Positions 56,996-64,000 of a stretch of 64,000 bases of DNA are shown here, piece after piece. The notes below the pieces were generated by a model, which made no database searches, was not told the DNA's origin, and saw nothing but the letters and a program-made list of their open reading frames with translations. Source of the DNA: Chloroflexota bacterium (GTDB lineage Bacteria; Chloroflexota; Anaerolineae; B4-G1; SLSP01); contig JAIOAX010000012.1 in assembly GCA_019873645.1 (NCBI GenBank), positions 47,746 through 111,745 on the forward strand, read 5' to 3'. Each line of letters begins with the position of its first letter. Positions within the stretch are counted from its first letter, which is position 1. The position numbers and the translations under genes are program-made.

Positions 56996-57154
56996 ATGGA
57001 TACGCCGGTGATTCCTAAACCCGTTTATCGAATTCTGAGCGATTTGACTCAAGAGCCGCGGCTTGAAGTTGCGCTGTTACTTGGGAAAGACACCTTCGAG
57101 GAGACCTTAAGGCATGAAACCTACCATTCTCAATCAACGCTATCGCCTTGTTGA
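56996..57154 (+). CDS. Small ORF overlapping the kinase start, possible gene remnant
   Basis: 52 residues (MDTPVIPKPVYRILSDLTQE...) with AAAGGA about 9 nt upstream, placed directly behind a good promoter. The frame runs 41 bp into the kinase gene. The N-terminal part looks like real protein, but the end (HETYHSQSTLSPC) is kinase DNA read out of frame, so it is either a translated leader coupled to the kinase or the stump of a lost gene. I do not recognise a family. Confidence 0.35.
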   Translation: MDTPVIPKPVYRILSDLTQEPRLEVALLLGKDTFEETLRHETYHSQSTLSPC

Positions 57155-59072
57155 ATTGGTCGGCGCAGGCGGGATGGCGACGGTGTACCGGGGTGAGGAT
57201 CTGCTCCTGGAACGCAAAGTCGCGGTGAAGTTTTTGCGCGAACCCTTCGCCAGCGATCCCGACTTTCGCCAGCGGTTTCTGGGCGAGGCGCGGGCGGCGG
57301 CGCGGCTGGACCATCCCAACAGTGTGCGCATCTACGACGTGGGCGAGGACGAGGGCAACCATCCGTACATCGTGATGGAAATCGTCGAAGGAGAAGACCT
57401 CAAAACGCTCATCCGCCGGGAAGGGCCGCTCTCTGTGAACCGCGCACTCAACCTGGCGCGCCAGATCTGCGCCGGTGTGGGTAATGCACACCGCGCTGGG
57501 ATCGTGCATTGTGATCTCAAGCCGCAGAACATCCTCGTCACCTACGATGGACAGGTAAAAGTCACCGATTTCGGCATCGCACGCGCCTTCCAAGATGAGG
57601 AACGCCCTTCACAGGCAGAAGCAGAGGATGTCGTGTGGGGCAGTCCACACTACATCGCGCCAGAACAGGCCATGGGGAAAACGCCCACGCCTGCAACCGA
57701 CGTTTACAGTATCGGCGTGACGTTGTATGAAATGTTGACCGGTGTGCCGCCATTTCATGACCCCGATCCCGCCGCGTTGGCGATGAAACACATCCGCGAG
57801 GAACCGGTGGCCTTGCGCTCGCTGAATCCGCGCGTGCCGCCGGGCCTGGAGTTATTGGTGCGCAAAGCTCTCGCCAAGGACCCGGCGCAGCGTTATCAAA
57901 ACGCCGATCAATTCGGCGCAGCCATCAACGCCTATATGCAGCAAGCCGAAGAGTATACCCGCCCCCAGAGCGCCGTCACGCCGACGTCCGCCGATCTCAT
58001 GCTCACGCCGCCACCGGCTACCCTCGTTGCCCCGCCTAAGGCAACGGAGAGCGACACACAGCCGGTCGTGGTGTCTGCCGGCCCGGACTACAAACTATGG
58101 GCACTGATTGCCTTTGCAGCCCTCGCCGTGATGGGGCTGATTCCACTGTGGATCTTCGTCTACCAGGCGTACACACGCCCGGTTGCCATACCGACAGCCG
58201 GCACGTCTCCTACCACGATAACCGCCACGACACCCTCCGCGCTCGTCAGTGTGCCGAATCTCACCGGCCTGAGCGCGCCGGACGCACAACGGCTTACCGA
58301 AGGGTTGGGGCTGCGCTTCGAAGTCCTCGGTGAGAAGGAAAGCAGCGATGCCCGGCCGGGCGCGATCCTGGAGCAGACGCCGGTCGCCGGCAGCCGCGTA
58401 GCCCCCGGCAATACCGTGAAAGTTATCGTAGCTACCGGACGGGCCATTTTACTCCAGGATGTGGTGGGCTTCAACATCAACGACCGAAATGTCAATGTAC
58501 AGGCCGGCCTGGAAAGCCAGGGGCTGCTTGTCTACATCGAGAAAACCTGGAGTTTGGAACCCGAAGGGGTGATTTTACGTCAGGCGCCCGAACCGAACAC
58601 CGAAGTTCGCGCCGGCAGCACCGTCACCTTGACCGTCAGCGGCGGCGCCAACTTTCCCATTCCCTTGCAGGTCAACCTGAACAACCAGGTCATTTTGCAA
58701 GACGCGCGCGTTTCACAGCGGCGTTACCGTCCCGGCGACACCATCGCCGTTACGTTGCGCTGGGAAGTTTTACAGCCGCTCAACAAGTCCTACAAAGTCT
58801 TCATCCATGTCCTCACCCCTGATTTCAGCACGCTGCTCACCCAGCGCGACATCGAGCCGCTCAACGGCTTGCGGCCCACGACCACCTGGACGGTCGGCGA
58901 GATCATCAACGATCCTCACCAGGTGCCGATTCCCCCAAACGCACCGGCGGGCGTCTACCAGATCCGCGTGGGTTTGTATGACGCCGAAGGGCGGCTGCCG
59001 GTTGTGGATGCCGGTCAGACACAGGTTGTAGACCACACCATTTTTGTCACCGAGATTGAAGTCCGTCCCTGA
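57114..59072 (+). CDS. Transmembrane Ser/Thr protein kinase with two PASTA domains and a C-terminal beta-sandwich
   Basis: 652 residues. Kinase domain 10-275: VGAGGMATVY glycine loop, Lys39 (VAVKF), HCDLKPQN with catalytic Asp134, DFG at 152-154, SPHYIAPEQ. The residue before the catalytic Asp is Cys, not Arg, so it is a non-RD kinase. A Pro/Thr linker, one membrane span (about 328-350), two PASTA domains (about 377-444 and 445-514: VPNLTGLSAPDAQRL, VVGFNINDRNVNVQAG) and a module at 520-652 follow. That module (IAVTLRWEVLQPLNKSYKVF, QIRVGLYDAEGRLP) is the same type as in the two glycosyltransferases at 38597 and 41930. PASTA domains usually sense muropeptides, so a cell-wall sensor is likely. 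Confidence 0.93.
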   Translation: MKPTILNQRYRLVELVGAGGMATVYRGEDLLLERKVAVKFLREPFASDPDFRQRFLGEARAAARLDHPNSVRIYDVGEDEGNHPYIVMEIVEGEDLKTLIRREGPLSVNRALNLARQICAGVGNAHRAGIVHCDLKPQNILVTYDGQVKVTDFGIARAFQDEERPSQAEAEDVVWGSPHYIAPEQAMGKTPTPATDVYSIGVTLYEMLTGVPPFHDPDPAALAMKHIREEPVALRSLNPRVPPGLELLVRKALAKDPAQRYQNADQFGAAINAYMQQAEEYTRPQSAVTPTSADLMLTPPPATLVAPPKATESDTQPVVVSAGPDYKLWALIAFAALAVMGLIPLWIFVYQAYTRPVAIPTAGTSPTTITATTPSALVSVPNLTGLSAPDAQRLTEGLGLRFEVLGEKESSDARPGAILEQTPVAGSRVAPGNTVKVIVATGRAILLQDVVGFNINDRNVNVQAGLESQGLLVYIEKTWSLEPEGVILRQAPEPNTEVRAGSTVTLTVSGGANFPIPLQVNLNNQVILQDARVSQRRYRPGDTIAVTLRWEVLQPLNKSYKVFIHVLTPDFSTLLTQRDIEPLNGLRPTTTWTVGEIINDPHQVPIPPNAPAGVYQIRVGLYDAEGRLPVVDAGQTQVVDHTIFVTEIEVRP

Positions 59073-59093
59073 GTGGCAGACCTCACTCAGGTT

Positions 59094-59131
59094 CGTAAAA
59101 CGTAAGGCGTAAAAAGACCTTACGTTTTACG
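59094..59131 (+). terminator. Tandem-word hairpin after the kinase gene
   Basis: CGTAAAACGTAAGG (59094-59107) pairs perfectly with CCTTACGTTTTACG (59118-59131), followed by TCTTTATACTTTT. The stem is built of the CGTAAAA 7-bp words also found at 44529-44600 and 43461-43556. A TATAAT at 59158-59163 may belong to the ftsH promoter. Confidence 0.75.
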
Positions 59132-59249
59132 TCTTTATACTTTTGGCCGTTTCCTGGTATAATAGTGTAGGAAAAATACAGGGCAGACTGAGACCCTTGC
59201 AGTCTTTGGGCTACGGGGCCTTGTGGGGCTGAGGAGGTTTTTTTAAGTT

Positions 59250-61163
59250 ATGAAATCAAGACAGGGTAACAGCAATTTTGTGTACCTGCTGGTGGTAGCG
59301 GCGGTCCTTTTCCTCGTCTACAGTTATCTGTCAGGAGGAACTGAACAGCCGACCGTCCCCCTGAACAAAATTGCTGACGATATGGAAGCCGGAAAGATCG
59401 CCATCATCAGTGTACGCGGCGACATTTTACAGGTCACTTATAAAGAGCCAACCGGAACGGGAGAGCAGATCGTCCTCTCACGGAAAGGCCGGGAGTCTTC
59501 ACTGGTTGAACAACTCCGTGCGCTAGGCGTCAGTGAAACGACGCTGCGCCAGGCCACCATCGAATTCAAAAAGCCAACCGATTGGAGCACCCTGGTCAAC
59601 CTGGGGATGACACTCCTGGGGATGATTGTGCTCAGCGTGGTCATCATCTTCGTCTTTCGTCAGGTACAGGGCGCGAATAACCAGGCCCTCTCATTCGGGA
59701 AGAGCCGCGCCCGAATGTTTTCCGGTGACCGTCCAACGGTCACCTTTGACGATGTGGCGGGCATCGAAGAATCCAAAGAAGAGCTGAAGGAAATTGTAGA
59801 GTTCCTCAAAGAGCCGCAGAAATTCATCAATCTCGGCGCGCGCATCCCCAAGGGTGTGTTGCTGATCGGGTCGCCAGGGACCGGCAAAACGCTGTTAGCC
59901 AAGGCGGTCGCCGGTCAGGCCGGCGTGCCGTTCTTCAGCATCTCCGGCTCGGAATTCGTCGAGATGTTTGTGGGCGTCGGTGCGAGCCGGGTGCGCGATC
60001 TCTTCGACCAGGCCAAGCGGCATAGCCCATGCATCGTCTTTGTAGATGAGATTGACGCCGTAGGACGCTATCGCGGCGCGGGATTGGGCGGATCGCACGA
60101 TGAGCGCGAGCAGACGCTCAATCAGATTCTTGTGGAAATGGACGGCTTTGACACCGACACCAATGTCATCGTCGTTGCGGCGACCAACCGCCCTGACATC
60201 CTCGATCCGGCGTTGCTGCGCCCGGGGCGTTTTGACCGGCGCGTCATTTTGGATCAGCCCGACATTCGCGGGCGAGAGGCCATCTTCCGGGTGCACACGC
60301 GCGGCAAGCCCATCGCTGCCGAAGTAGACCTCGAAGAGCTGGCGCAGTCCACGCCGGGGTTTGTGGGCGCCGACATCGAGAACGTGGTCAATGAGGCCGC
60401 CATCCTCGCAGCGCGCCGGGGGCTAAAACGTATCGGGATGAGCGAATTCAACGAAGCCATTGAGCGCGTCATCGCCGGGCCGGAGCGTCACAGCCGCCTC
60501 ATCTCCCAAGAAGAACTGCGCGTCTTTGCCTATCATGAAGTCGGACACGCCGTCGTAGCGCATGTGTTGCCCAAGTGCGACCCGGTGCGTAAGATTTCGA
60601 TTGTGGCCCGCGGTATGGCCGGCGGCTACACCATCGCGCTTCCCGAAACCGATCGTTACGTCGTGCAGCGCAGCAAAATCGAAGACGACATTGCCTATGG
60701 ATTAGGCGGACGCGCTGCCGAGGAAATCGTCTTCAACGAAGTGAGCACCGGCGCGGCCAGCGACCTGGAGACGGTCACCAAAATGGCCCGTGCTATGGTG
60801 ACGCGCTATGGGATGAGCGATACGTTGGGGCCGCTGGTTTATGGCCGCAAGGAGGAGCTGGTCTTCCTGGGCAAGGAAATCGGCGAGCAGCGCGATTACA
60901 GTGAAGCCATTGCCCATCAAATTGACGATGAAGTGCGCCGAATCATCACCGAGGCTTACGAAAAGGCCAAAAAAGTCATCGTGGACCACCGGGAACAAAT
61001 AGACCGGATTGTGAATTACCTGATGGAACGGGAGACGCTTTCCGCCGAAGAGTTTGTCGCCGCCTTTGAAGGGCGTTCGTTGCCCAAGCGGGTCGAGAGA
61101 CCCAAGTCGTCGCCGATGCCGGAAGCCGAGCCGGTGCTCAAAGCCGCGCCGGTAGCGGCCTGA
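59250..61163 (+). CDS. ftsH: ATP-dependent zinc metalloprotease FtsH
   Basis: A 637-residue membrane protease. N-terminal span (about 9-28), extracytoplasmic domain (30-115), second span (118-138), AAA+ domain with Walker A GSPGTGKT (207-214; Ser replaces the usual Pro), Walker B IVFVDEID (262-269), the second region of homology [20 protein letters not shown], and the zinc site HEVGH (429-433) with a distal Asp in [10 protein letters not shown]. It degrades membrane and regulatory proteins. GAGGAGG precedes the ATG and a strong terminator follows. Confidence 0.97.
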   Translation: MKSRQGNSNFVYLLVVAAVLFLVYSYLSGGTEQPTVPLNKIADDMEAGKIAIISVRGDILQVTYKEPTGTGEQIVLSRKGRESSLVEQLRALGVSETTLRQATIEFKKPTDWSTLVNLGMTLLGMIVLSVVIIFVFRQVQGANNQALSFGKSRARMFSGDRPTVTFDDVAGIEESKEELKEIVEFLKEPQKFINLGARIPKGVLLIGSPGTGKTLLAKAVAGQAGVPFFSISGSEFVEMFVGVGASRVRDLFDQAKRHSPCIVFVDEIDAVGRYRGAGLGGSHDEREQTLNQILVEMDGFDTDTNVIVVAATNRPDILDPALLRPGRFDRRVILDQPDIRGREAIFRVHTRGKPIAAEVDLEELAQSTPGFVGADIENVVNEAAILAARRGLKRIGMSEFNEAIERVIAGPERHSRLISQEELRVFAYHEVGHAVVAHVLPKCDPVRKISIVARGMAGGYTIALPETDRYVVQRSKIEDDIAYGLGGRAAEEIVFNEVSTGAASDLETVTKMARAMVTRYGMSDTLGPLVYGRKEELVFLGKEIGEQRDYSEAIAHQIDDEVRRIITEAYEKAKKVIVDHREQIDRIVNYLMERETLSAEEFVAAFEGRSLPKRVERPKSSPMPEAEPVLKAAPVAA

Positions 61164-61177
61164 GATGCCTCACCTCC

Positions 61178-61214
61178 AAACCCCGCCCTGATGCATCCCA
61201 TCGTGGCGGGGTTT
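61178..61214 (+). terminator. Rho-independent terminator of ftsH
   Basis: AAACCCCGCC (61178-61187) pairs with GGCGGGGTTT (61205-61214 region) and a T-run follows. It lies 15 bp after the stop codon. Confidence 0.9.
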
Positions 61215-61215
61215 T

Positions 61216-61417
61216 GGGTGCATTTCGACGCACTTTTGCGCCCCACCCCCGGCCCCGCCCCCTTTGGGACGGAGAGGTAAATGGAGGGGGATGTGGGGTG
61301 GCTTCGCCACCCCACATCCCCCTTTGAGAAATCCCCTCTGCTCTCCCCGCATGGGGGGAGAGCAGAGGGTGAGAGAGAAAACTCAAAAAAAACCTGCTCC
61401 CATCCTGAAATGCACCC
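61216..61417. mobile_element. MITE-like non-coding element with 11-bp terminal inverted repeats
   Basis: GGGTGCATTTC (61216-61226) and GAAATGCACCC (61407-61417) are perfect inverted ends of a 202-bp segment without a gene. Inside are two strong hairpins: 61286-61322 (17-bp arms, GGGGGATGTGGGGTGGC and complement) and 61334-61369 (15-bp arms, CCCTCTGCTCTCCCC and complement). No clear target duplication is seen. With the terminator it fills the gap between ftsH and the tRNA promoter. Confidence 0.6.
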
Positions 61418-61431
61418 AGGGGGTGTTTTAT

Positions 61432-61459
61432 TTGAAAAATCGGTCACTTATGCTATAAT
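61432..61459 (+). promoter_or_regulatory. Promoter of the tRNA-Ser gene
   Basis: TTGAAA (61432-61437), 16-nt spacer, TATAAT (61454-61459), 13 bp before the first base of the tRNA. Confidence 0.8.
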
Positions 61460-61471
61460 TTTCCCACTTGT

Positions 61472-61561
61472 GGAGAGGTAGCATAGTCCGGTCTAATGCG
61501 CGCGCCTGGAGAGCGCGTGAGCCGAAAGGCTCCATGGGTTCAAATCCCATCCTCTCCGCCA
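61472..61561 (+). tRNA. tRNA-Ser (anticodon GGA)
   Basis: Acceptor stem GGAGAGG pairs with CCTCTCC, discriminator G and an encoded CCA. The anticodon arm is CGCGC-CTGGAGA-GCGCG, giving anticodon GGA. The long variable arm (GAGCC-GAAA-GGCTC) marks a class II tRNA, and the T arm is ATGGG-TTCAAAT-CCCAT. It reads serine codons UCC and UCU. Confidence 0.96.
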
Positions 61562-62113
61562 AAAGCATCCAGCCCTTCGAGCGGTATGATAACTCCGTCG
61601 AAGGGCTGGGCACTTTCCTAAAAAATCACTCCACTGCGCCGCTTCTGGATTGCGCAAATCCGATGCCGACTTCACCGGTATGCTGCGCACGAAATGGCGG
61701 GCCAACGGTACAAGTTGAAAACGCCAATCGGCCAGTTTCAAAGGTGGAGAATAAAGCACCAGGCCGACCATACCGGCATCGTGCTCGGCGATCCACAACG
61801 CCAGCAGCGCGCCCATCGAAAAACCGGCGACAAAACAGCGCGCGCATTGGTCTTTGAGAGCGACGTAAGCTGCCTCTGCGCCGGCAACCCAATCGCGCCA
61901 CCGGCTGCGATTCATCTGTTCCAGCGTGCCGCCGTGACCCGGCAGCAGCGGCACACTGACCGTGACGCCATGCGCGTGGAGATATTCGCCCAGCGGCTGC
62001 ATCTCGCGCGGCGTGCCGGTGAAGCCGTGCAGCAGCACGACACCGACCGGCCCGGCGGGCAAAAAGAACGGCGCGGGATTCTCCTGCCGCACGGCGAAGT
62101 TTGTTTCTGTCAT
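61493..62113 (-). CDS. Alpha/beta hydrolase (carboxylesterase-like), truncated at the 3' end
   Basis: The open frame has 206 residues, but only about the first 165 are genuine: GVVLLHGFTGTPREM (oxyanion region), PLLPGHGGTLEQMN, and the nucleophile elbow AGFSMGALLAL. Similarity to its intact tandem neighbour (62126-62893) stops after LRNPEAAQWSDF; the rest is the tRNA stem-loop and the tRNA-Ser gene read backwards. The C-terminal catalytic Asp and His are missing, so it is probably an inactive remnant. It starts 12 bp after the neighbouring hydrolase ends and would share its transcript. Confidence 0.8.
   Translation of the reverse strand: MTETNFAVRQENPAPFFLPAGPVGVVLLHGFTGTPREMQPLGEYLHAHGVTVSVPLLPGHGGTLEQMNRSRWRDWVAGAEAAYVALKDQCARCFVAGFSMGALLALWIAEHDAGMVGLVLYSPPLKLADWRFQLVPLARHFVRSIPVKSASDLRNPEAAQWSDFLGKCPALRRSYHTARRAGCFWRRGWDLNPWSLSAHALSRRAH
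61570..61608 (+). terminator. Stem-loop after tRNA-Ser
   Basis: CAGCCCTTCGA (61570-61580) pairs with TCGAAGGGCTG (61598-61608). It lies 8 bp after the tRNA CCA, but only a weak T-rich tail (CACTTTCCT) follows. Confidence 0.7.
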
Positions 62114-62125
62114 TGCGCCATCGCC

Positions 62126-62893
62126 CTACTGTACCAGTTGACCCTCAATAAAACGCACCGTTAAAGCCGCGACGTCTTCCCATTCTTGATCCAGCAACAC
62201 GCAATGGGTGGATTTTTCAAACCAGTACAGGTATTTTTCGGTCGAACGGACGCTGTGGTAAATCAGCTCCGGCGCGTCGGCAGAGACCGCCGTATCCAGT
62301 CGTCCTTGAACAATGAGGATAGGCTGTGTGATTTCGGAGAGGCGCGCCCGCACGGCGGTTTGCAGCGCGAACAACTGCTGCGTCGCGCGCAACGGGTTGT
62401 GATCGTAACCTTGCCAGCGCGCATCCGCCGCATTGGGTTCGCTCGGCCCCTTTGCCAAAATGATCCCCAGCGGCGCCAAGATAGGCAACAGAAAGGTACG
62501 GGCAAAGCTCGACGGCACGCTCACAGCGGCGGCATAGGCCATGACGCCGGCAATTTCGGGATGTTGGCTCGCCAGGTAGAGCGCCAGCAGGCCGCCCATA
62601 GATTCGCCGCCCACGTAGACGCACTCACAACGGGCAGCGAGTTCGCGGTAGGCGGCCTCAAAGGCATCGGCCCACATCTGCCAGCGGCAGCGGTTCATCT
62701 CTTGCGGCGTGGTGCCATGTCCAGGCAGCAGCGGTCCGGACACAGTATAGCCGCGTTCGTGCAAGTAATGCCCCAGCGGACGCACTTCTGCCGTCGTCGC
62801 CGTGTAGCCGTGCGAGAGCAGCACGCCGACCGCCCCACCCTCCCAGAAAAATGTTGTTCCTTCCAAATGTGGATTGCGCAGTGTGTAAGACAT
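62126..62893 (-). CDS. Alpha/beta hydrolase, carboxylesterase/monoglyceride-lipase-like
   Basis: 255 residues from ATG 62893 with GGGAGG 4 nt upstream. GVLLSHGYTATTAEVRPLG, then GPLLPGHGTTPQEMN, the nucleophile Ser in VGGESMGGLLAL, an Asp in IVQGRLDTAVS and a His in EKSTHCVLLDQEWEDV complete the triad. The family, including Est30-type carboxylesterases and monoacylglycerol lipases, hydrolyses short- to medium-chain esters in the cytoplasm. It is the intact member of a tandem pair with 61493-62113. Confidence 0.92.
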   Translation of the reverse strand: MSYTLRNPHLEGTTFFWEGGAVGVLLSHGYTATTAEVRPLGHYLHERGYTVSGPLLPGHGTTPQEMNRCRWQMWADAFEAAYRELAARCECVYVGGESMGGLLALYLASQHPEIAGVMAYAAAVSVPSSFARTFLLPILAPLGIILAKGPSEPNAADARWQGYDHNPLRATQQLFALQTAVRARLSEITQPILIVQGRLDTAVSADAPELIYHSVRSTEKYLYWFEKSTHCVLLDQEWEDVAALTVRFIEGQLVQ

Positions 62894-62906
62894 CGAACCT
62901 CCCAAA

Positions 62907-63031
62907 CGAATGGCGAATGAAGAATCGGCGAATGAAGAATCGGCGAATTAGCGAATGAAGAATCGGCGAATTAGCGAATGAAGAATCGACGAATCAATAC
63001 TCAGCAATCCCTAAATCCCAATCCCTAATCC
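62907..63031. repeat. Tandem-word island (gaagaatcggcgaat, then aatccctaa)
   Basis: GAAGAATCGGCGAAT and TAGCGAATGAAGAATCGGCG words in one orientation for about 90 bp, then CAATCCCTAAATCCCAATCC. It occupies the space between prepilin peptidase and the intact hydrolase. Confidence 0.85.
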
Positions 63032-63035
63032 TCCA

Positions 63036-63800
63036 TCACGATAGAAACCAGTGTAAGATTTGCGGGCCCCAAAGCAAGGTGGTAGCACAGCCCAGGACGA
63101 TAAAGGGTCCGTAGGGAATCGCCGTCCTGAGTGAGCCTTTGCGGGCGATGATGACCCCCGCCGCGCCAATGCCGCCATAGGCAATCATTAACAGCAGGGT
63201 GATGATCACCAACGGGAAGCCGACGACCATGCCCGCATAGGTTGCTAGAGTTATATCTCCCTCGCCCAATGCGCCGGGGCCGAAAACCGCTACCCCTAAC
63301 GTCACCAAAAGGCGCAGTACAATGAAACCTGCCAGGCCACCTGCCGGCGCGTGCCACCATGCCCAGGTCTTGAGCGTAGGCAGCGCCGGGCCGCAAAGTA
63401 TCCCCAGGATAAAGATAGCGCCAACAGCAGGCAGCATAATGGCATTGGGCACGAGTTTAGCTTCCAGATCCGTAACCATAATCATCGCCAGTGGGATGAG
63501 CGTCAGCATGGCAAATGCCACCCGCAAGTTCAGGCCGTTCAATCCCACCAGCAAACCCCAACCAAGCGCAAGGAAGAGTTCCGCGGCCAGGCGCGGCAGG
63601 CGGAAATAGCGTCCACATTGCCGGCAACGCCCCTGCCCGGTCAGGAATGCCAATGTCGCGCACCATTGCAGGGGCCTGTACGGCGCAGTACAAAAAGGAC
63701 AGGCCGGTTTCGCCAGCGCACGCTTTGCCATGGCGGCCTCGGCAACATGCGCCGCCAGGGTCCCGATCAACAGACCGAATATCGCGATCAAAAAGGCCAC
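63036..63800 (-). CDS. pilD: Type IV prepilin peptidase (A24 family)
   Basis: A 254-residue polytopic membrane protease. The N-terminal cytoplasmic zinc site has two CxxC pairs (Cys34/37 and Cys59/62). The two catalytic aspartates are Asp111 (MVTDLEAKLVPN) and Asp182 in the GxGD motif (LGEGDITLA). It cleaves and N-methylates class III signal peptides of type IV pilins or related pseudopilins. No pilin or pil assembly genes are in the window. The cysteine-rich N-terminal domain indicates a bifunctional (methylating) form. Confidence 0.93.
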   Translation of the reverse strand: MAFLIAIFGLLIGTLAAHVAEAAMAKRALAKPACPFCTAPYRPLQWCATLAFLTGQGRCRQCGRYFRLPRLAAELFLALGWGLLVGLNGLNLRVAFAMLTLIPLAMIMVTDLEAKLVPNAIMLPAVGAIFILGILCGPALPTLKTWAWWHAPAGGLAGFIVLRLLVTLGVAVFGPGALGEGDITLATYAGMVVGFPLVIITLLLMIAYGGIGAAGVIIARKGSLRTAIPYGPFIVLGCATTLLWGPQILHWFLS

Positions 63801-63848
63801 CGTTGCATCTCCGTTATTGTTTGCGTGTTAGAACGCATTGTAGTATAA

Positions 63849-63878
63849 TTGGCACATTAACAAGTTATGAGGTATACT
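63849..63878 (+). promoter_or_regulatory. Promoter upstream of the right-edge gene
   Basis: TTGGCA (63849-63854), 18-nt spacer, TATACT (63873-63878), 34 bp before the start codon at 63912. A TATAAT at 63844-63849 may be an alternative -10. Confidence 0.55.
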
Positions 63879-63911
63879 TGAGTCATCCTTAAGAGAGCAA
63901 GGAGGTGAAGG

Positions 63912-64000
63912 ATGAGCCATGTACGGCGTCGTCCCAGGGATTTTGCGATAGCGGAACGCCGCATCTACCACGCCGAGCTGGACACCTGCCCAGAGTGCGG
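63912..64000 (+). CDS. Unidentified protein, N-terminal fragment (runs off right edge)
   Basis: 29 complete codons are visible from ATG 63912, which has AAGGAGG 7 nt upstream. The N-terminus is basic (MSHVRRRPRDFAIAERRIYH) and reaches LDTCPECG at the edge, the first half of a likely zinc ribbon. The combination would fit a transposase or a regulatory zinc-binding protein, but the fragment is too short to decide. Confidence 0.6.
   Translation, partial: MSHVRRRPRDFAIAERRIYHAELDTCPEC

Noticed and set aside
61493..61620. Protein C-terminus reading through tRNA-Ser on the opposite strand
   Set aside because: The tRNA is complete with promoter and CCA; the translated tail has no similarity to the hydrolase neighbour.

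Overview
The window looks like chromosomal DNA of a free-living carbohydrate-degrading bacterium, most likely Chloroflexota (Anaerolineae or Caldilineae type). This rests on the CUT1 sugar transporters with very large binding proteins, a xylanase ending in an IYLPLVMR tail, multispan glycosyltransferases and a PASTA kinase carrying the same C-terminal module, a tungsten AOR, and intergenic islands of short tandem words. The placement is an inference; no rRNA is present.

Region 1 (1-21.6 kb, all minus strand) is a sugar-uptake and degradation locus read right to left: a GH94 phosphorylase behind a promoter with a 28-bp LacI-type palindrome, a lipoprotein binding protein, a giant (~960 aa) binding protein, two permeases, an NHL/TPR/Yip1 membrane protein, a secreted DUF5696 protein, two more permeases, a GH144-type lipoprotein, a LacI regulator, a GH35 enzyme, a small cysteine-rich protein, and, behind its own promoter, the start of an LplB-type permease. 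No ABC ATPase is encoded here; CUT1 systems often share one encoded elsewhere. The enzymes suggest import and phosphorolysis of beta-linked glucans or related oligosaccharides.

Region 2 (21.6-33 kb): AOR, a frameshifted Uma2 gene, GH1 beta-glucosidase, GNAT, GH20, a Phd/PIN toxin-antitoxin pair, an M81 peptidase, pyrimidine-nucleoside phosphorylase and DegV.

Region 3 (33-45.8 kb): an orphan response regulator with a PHP-AlbA_2 fusion protein, nnr, a flavodiiron protein, then an envelope-glycan set (two multispan glycosyltransferases around a GT4 enzyme) and a GNAT-like protein. The 865-aa glycosyltransferase carries four in-frame islands of tandem short words.

Region 4 (45.8-64 kb): a five-module GH10 xylanase, purA, a UxuB-like SDR, ilvD, a fused B12-diol dehydratase flanked by DUF433/DUF5615 genes, a PASTA kinase, ftsH, a MITE-like element, tRNA-Ser(GGA), a truncated and an intact alpha/beta hydrolase, a prepilin peptidase and an edge-truncated gene.

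The most unusual signal is a set of roughly 20 islands built of imperfect 7-, 8- or 9-bp tandem words. Many intergenic ones are paired as inverted copies and coincide with gene ends, where they can serve as terminators. At least five lie inside reading frames, in a stop-free orientation, at linkers or loops. The second is the giant-binding-protein/Yip1/DUF5696 cassette, whose biochemical role is not established from anything visible here.
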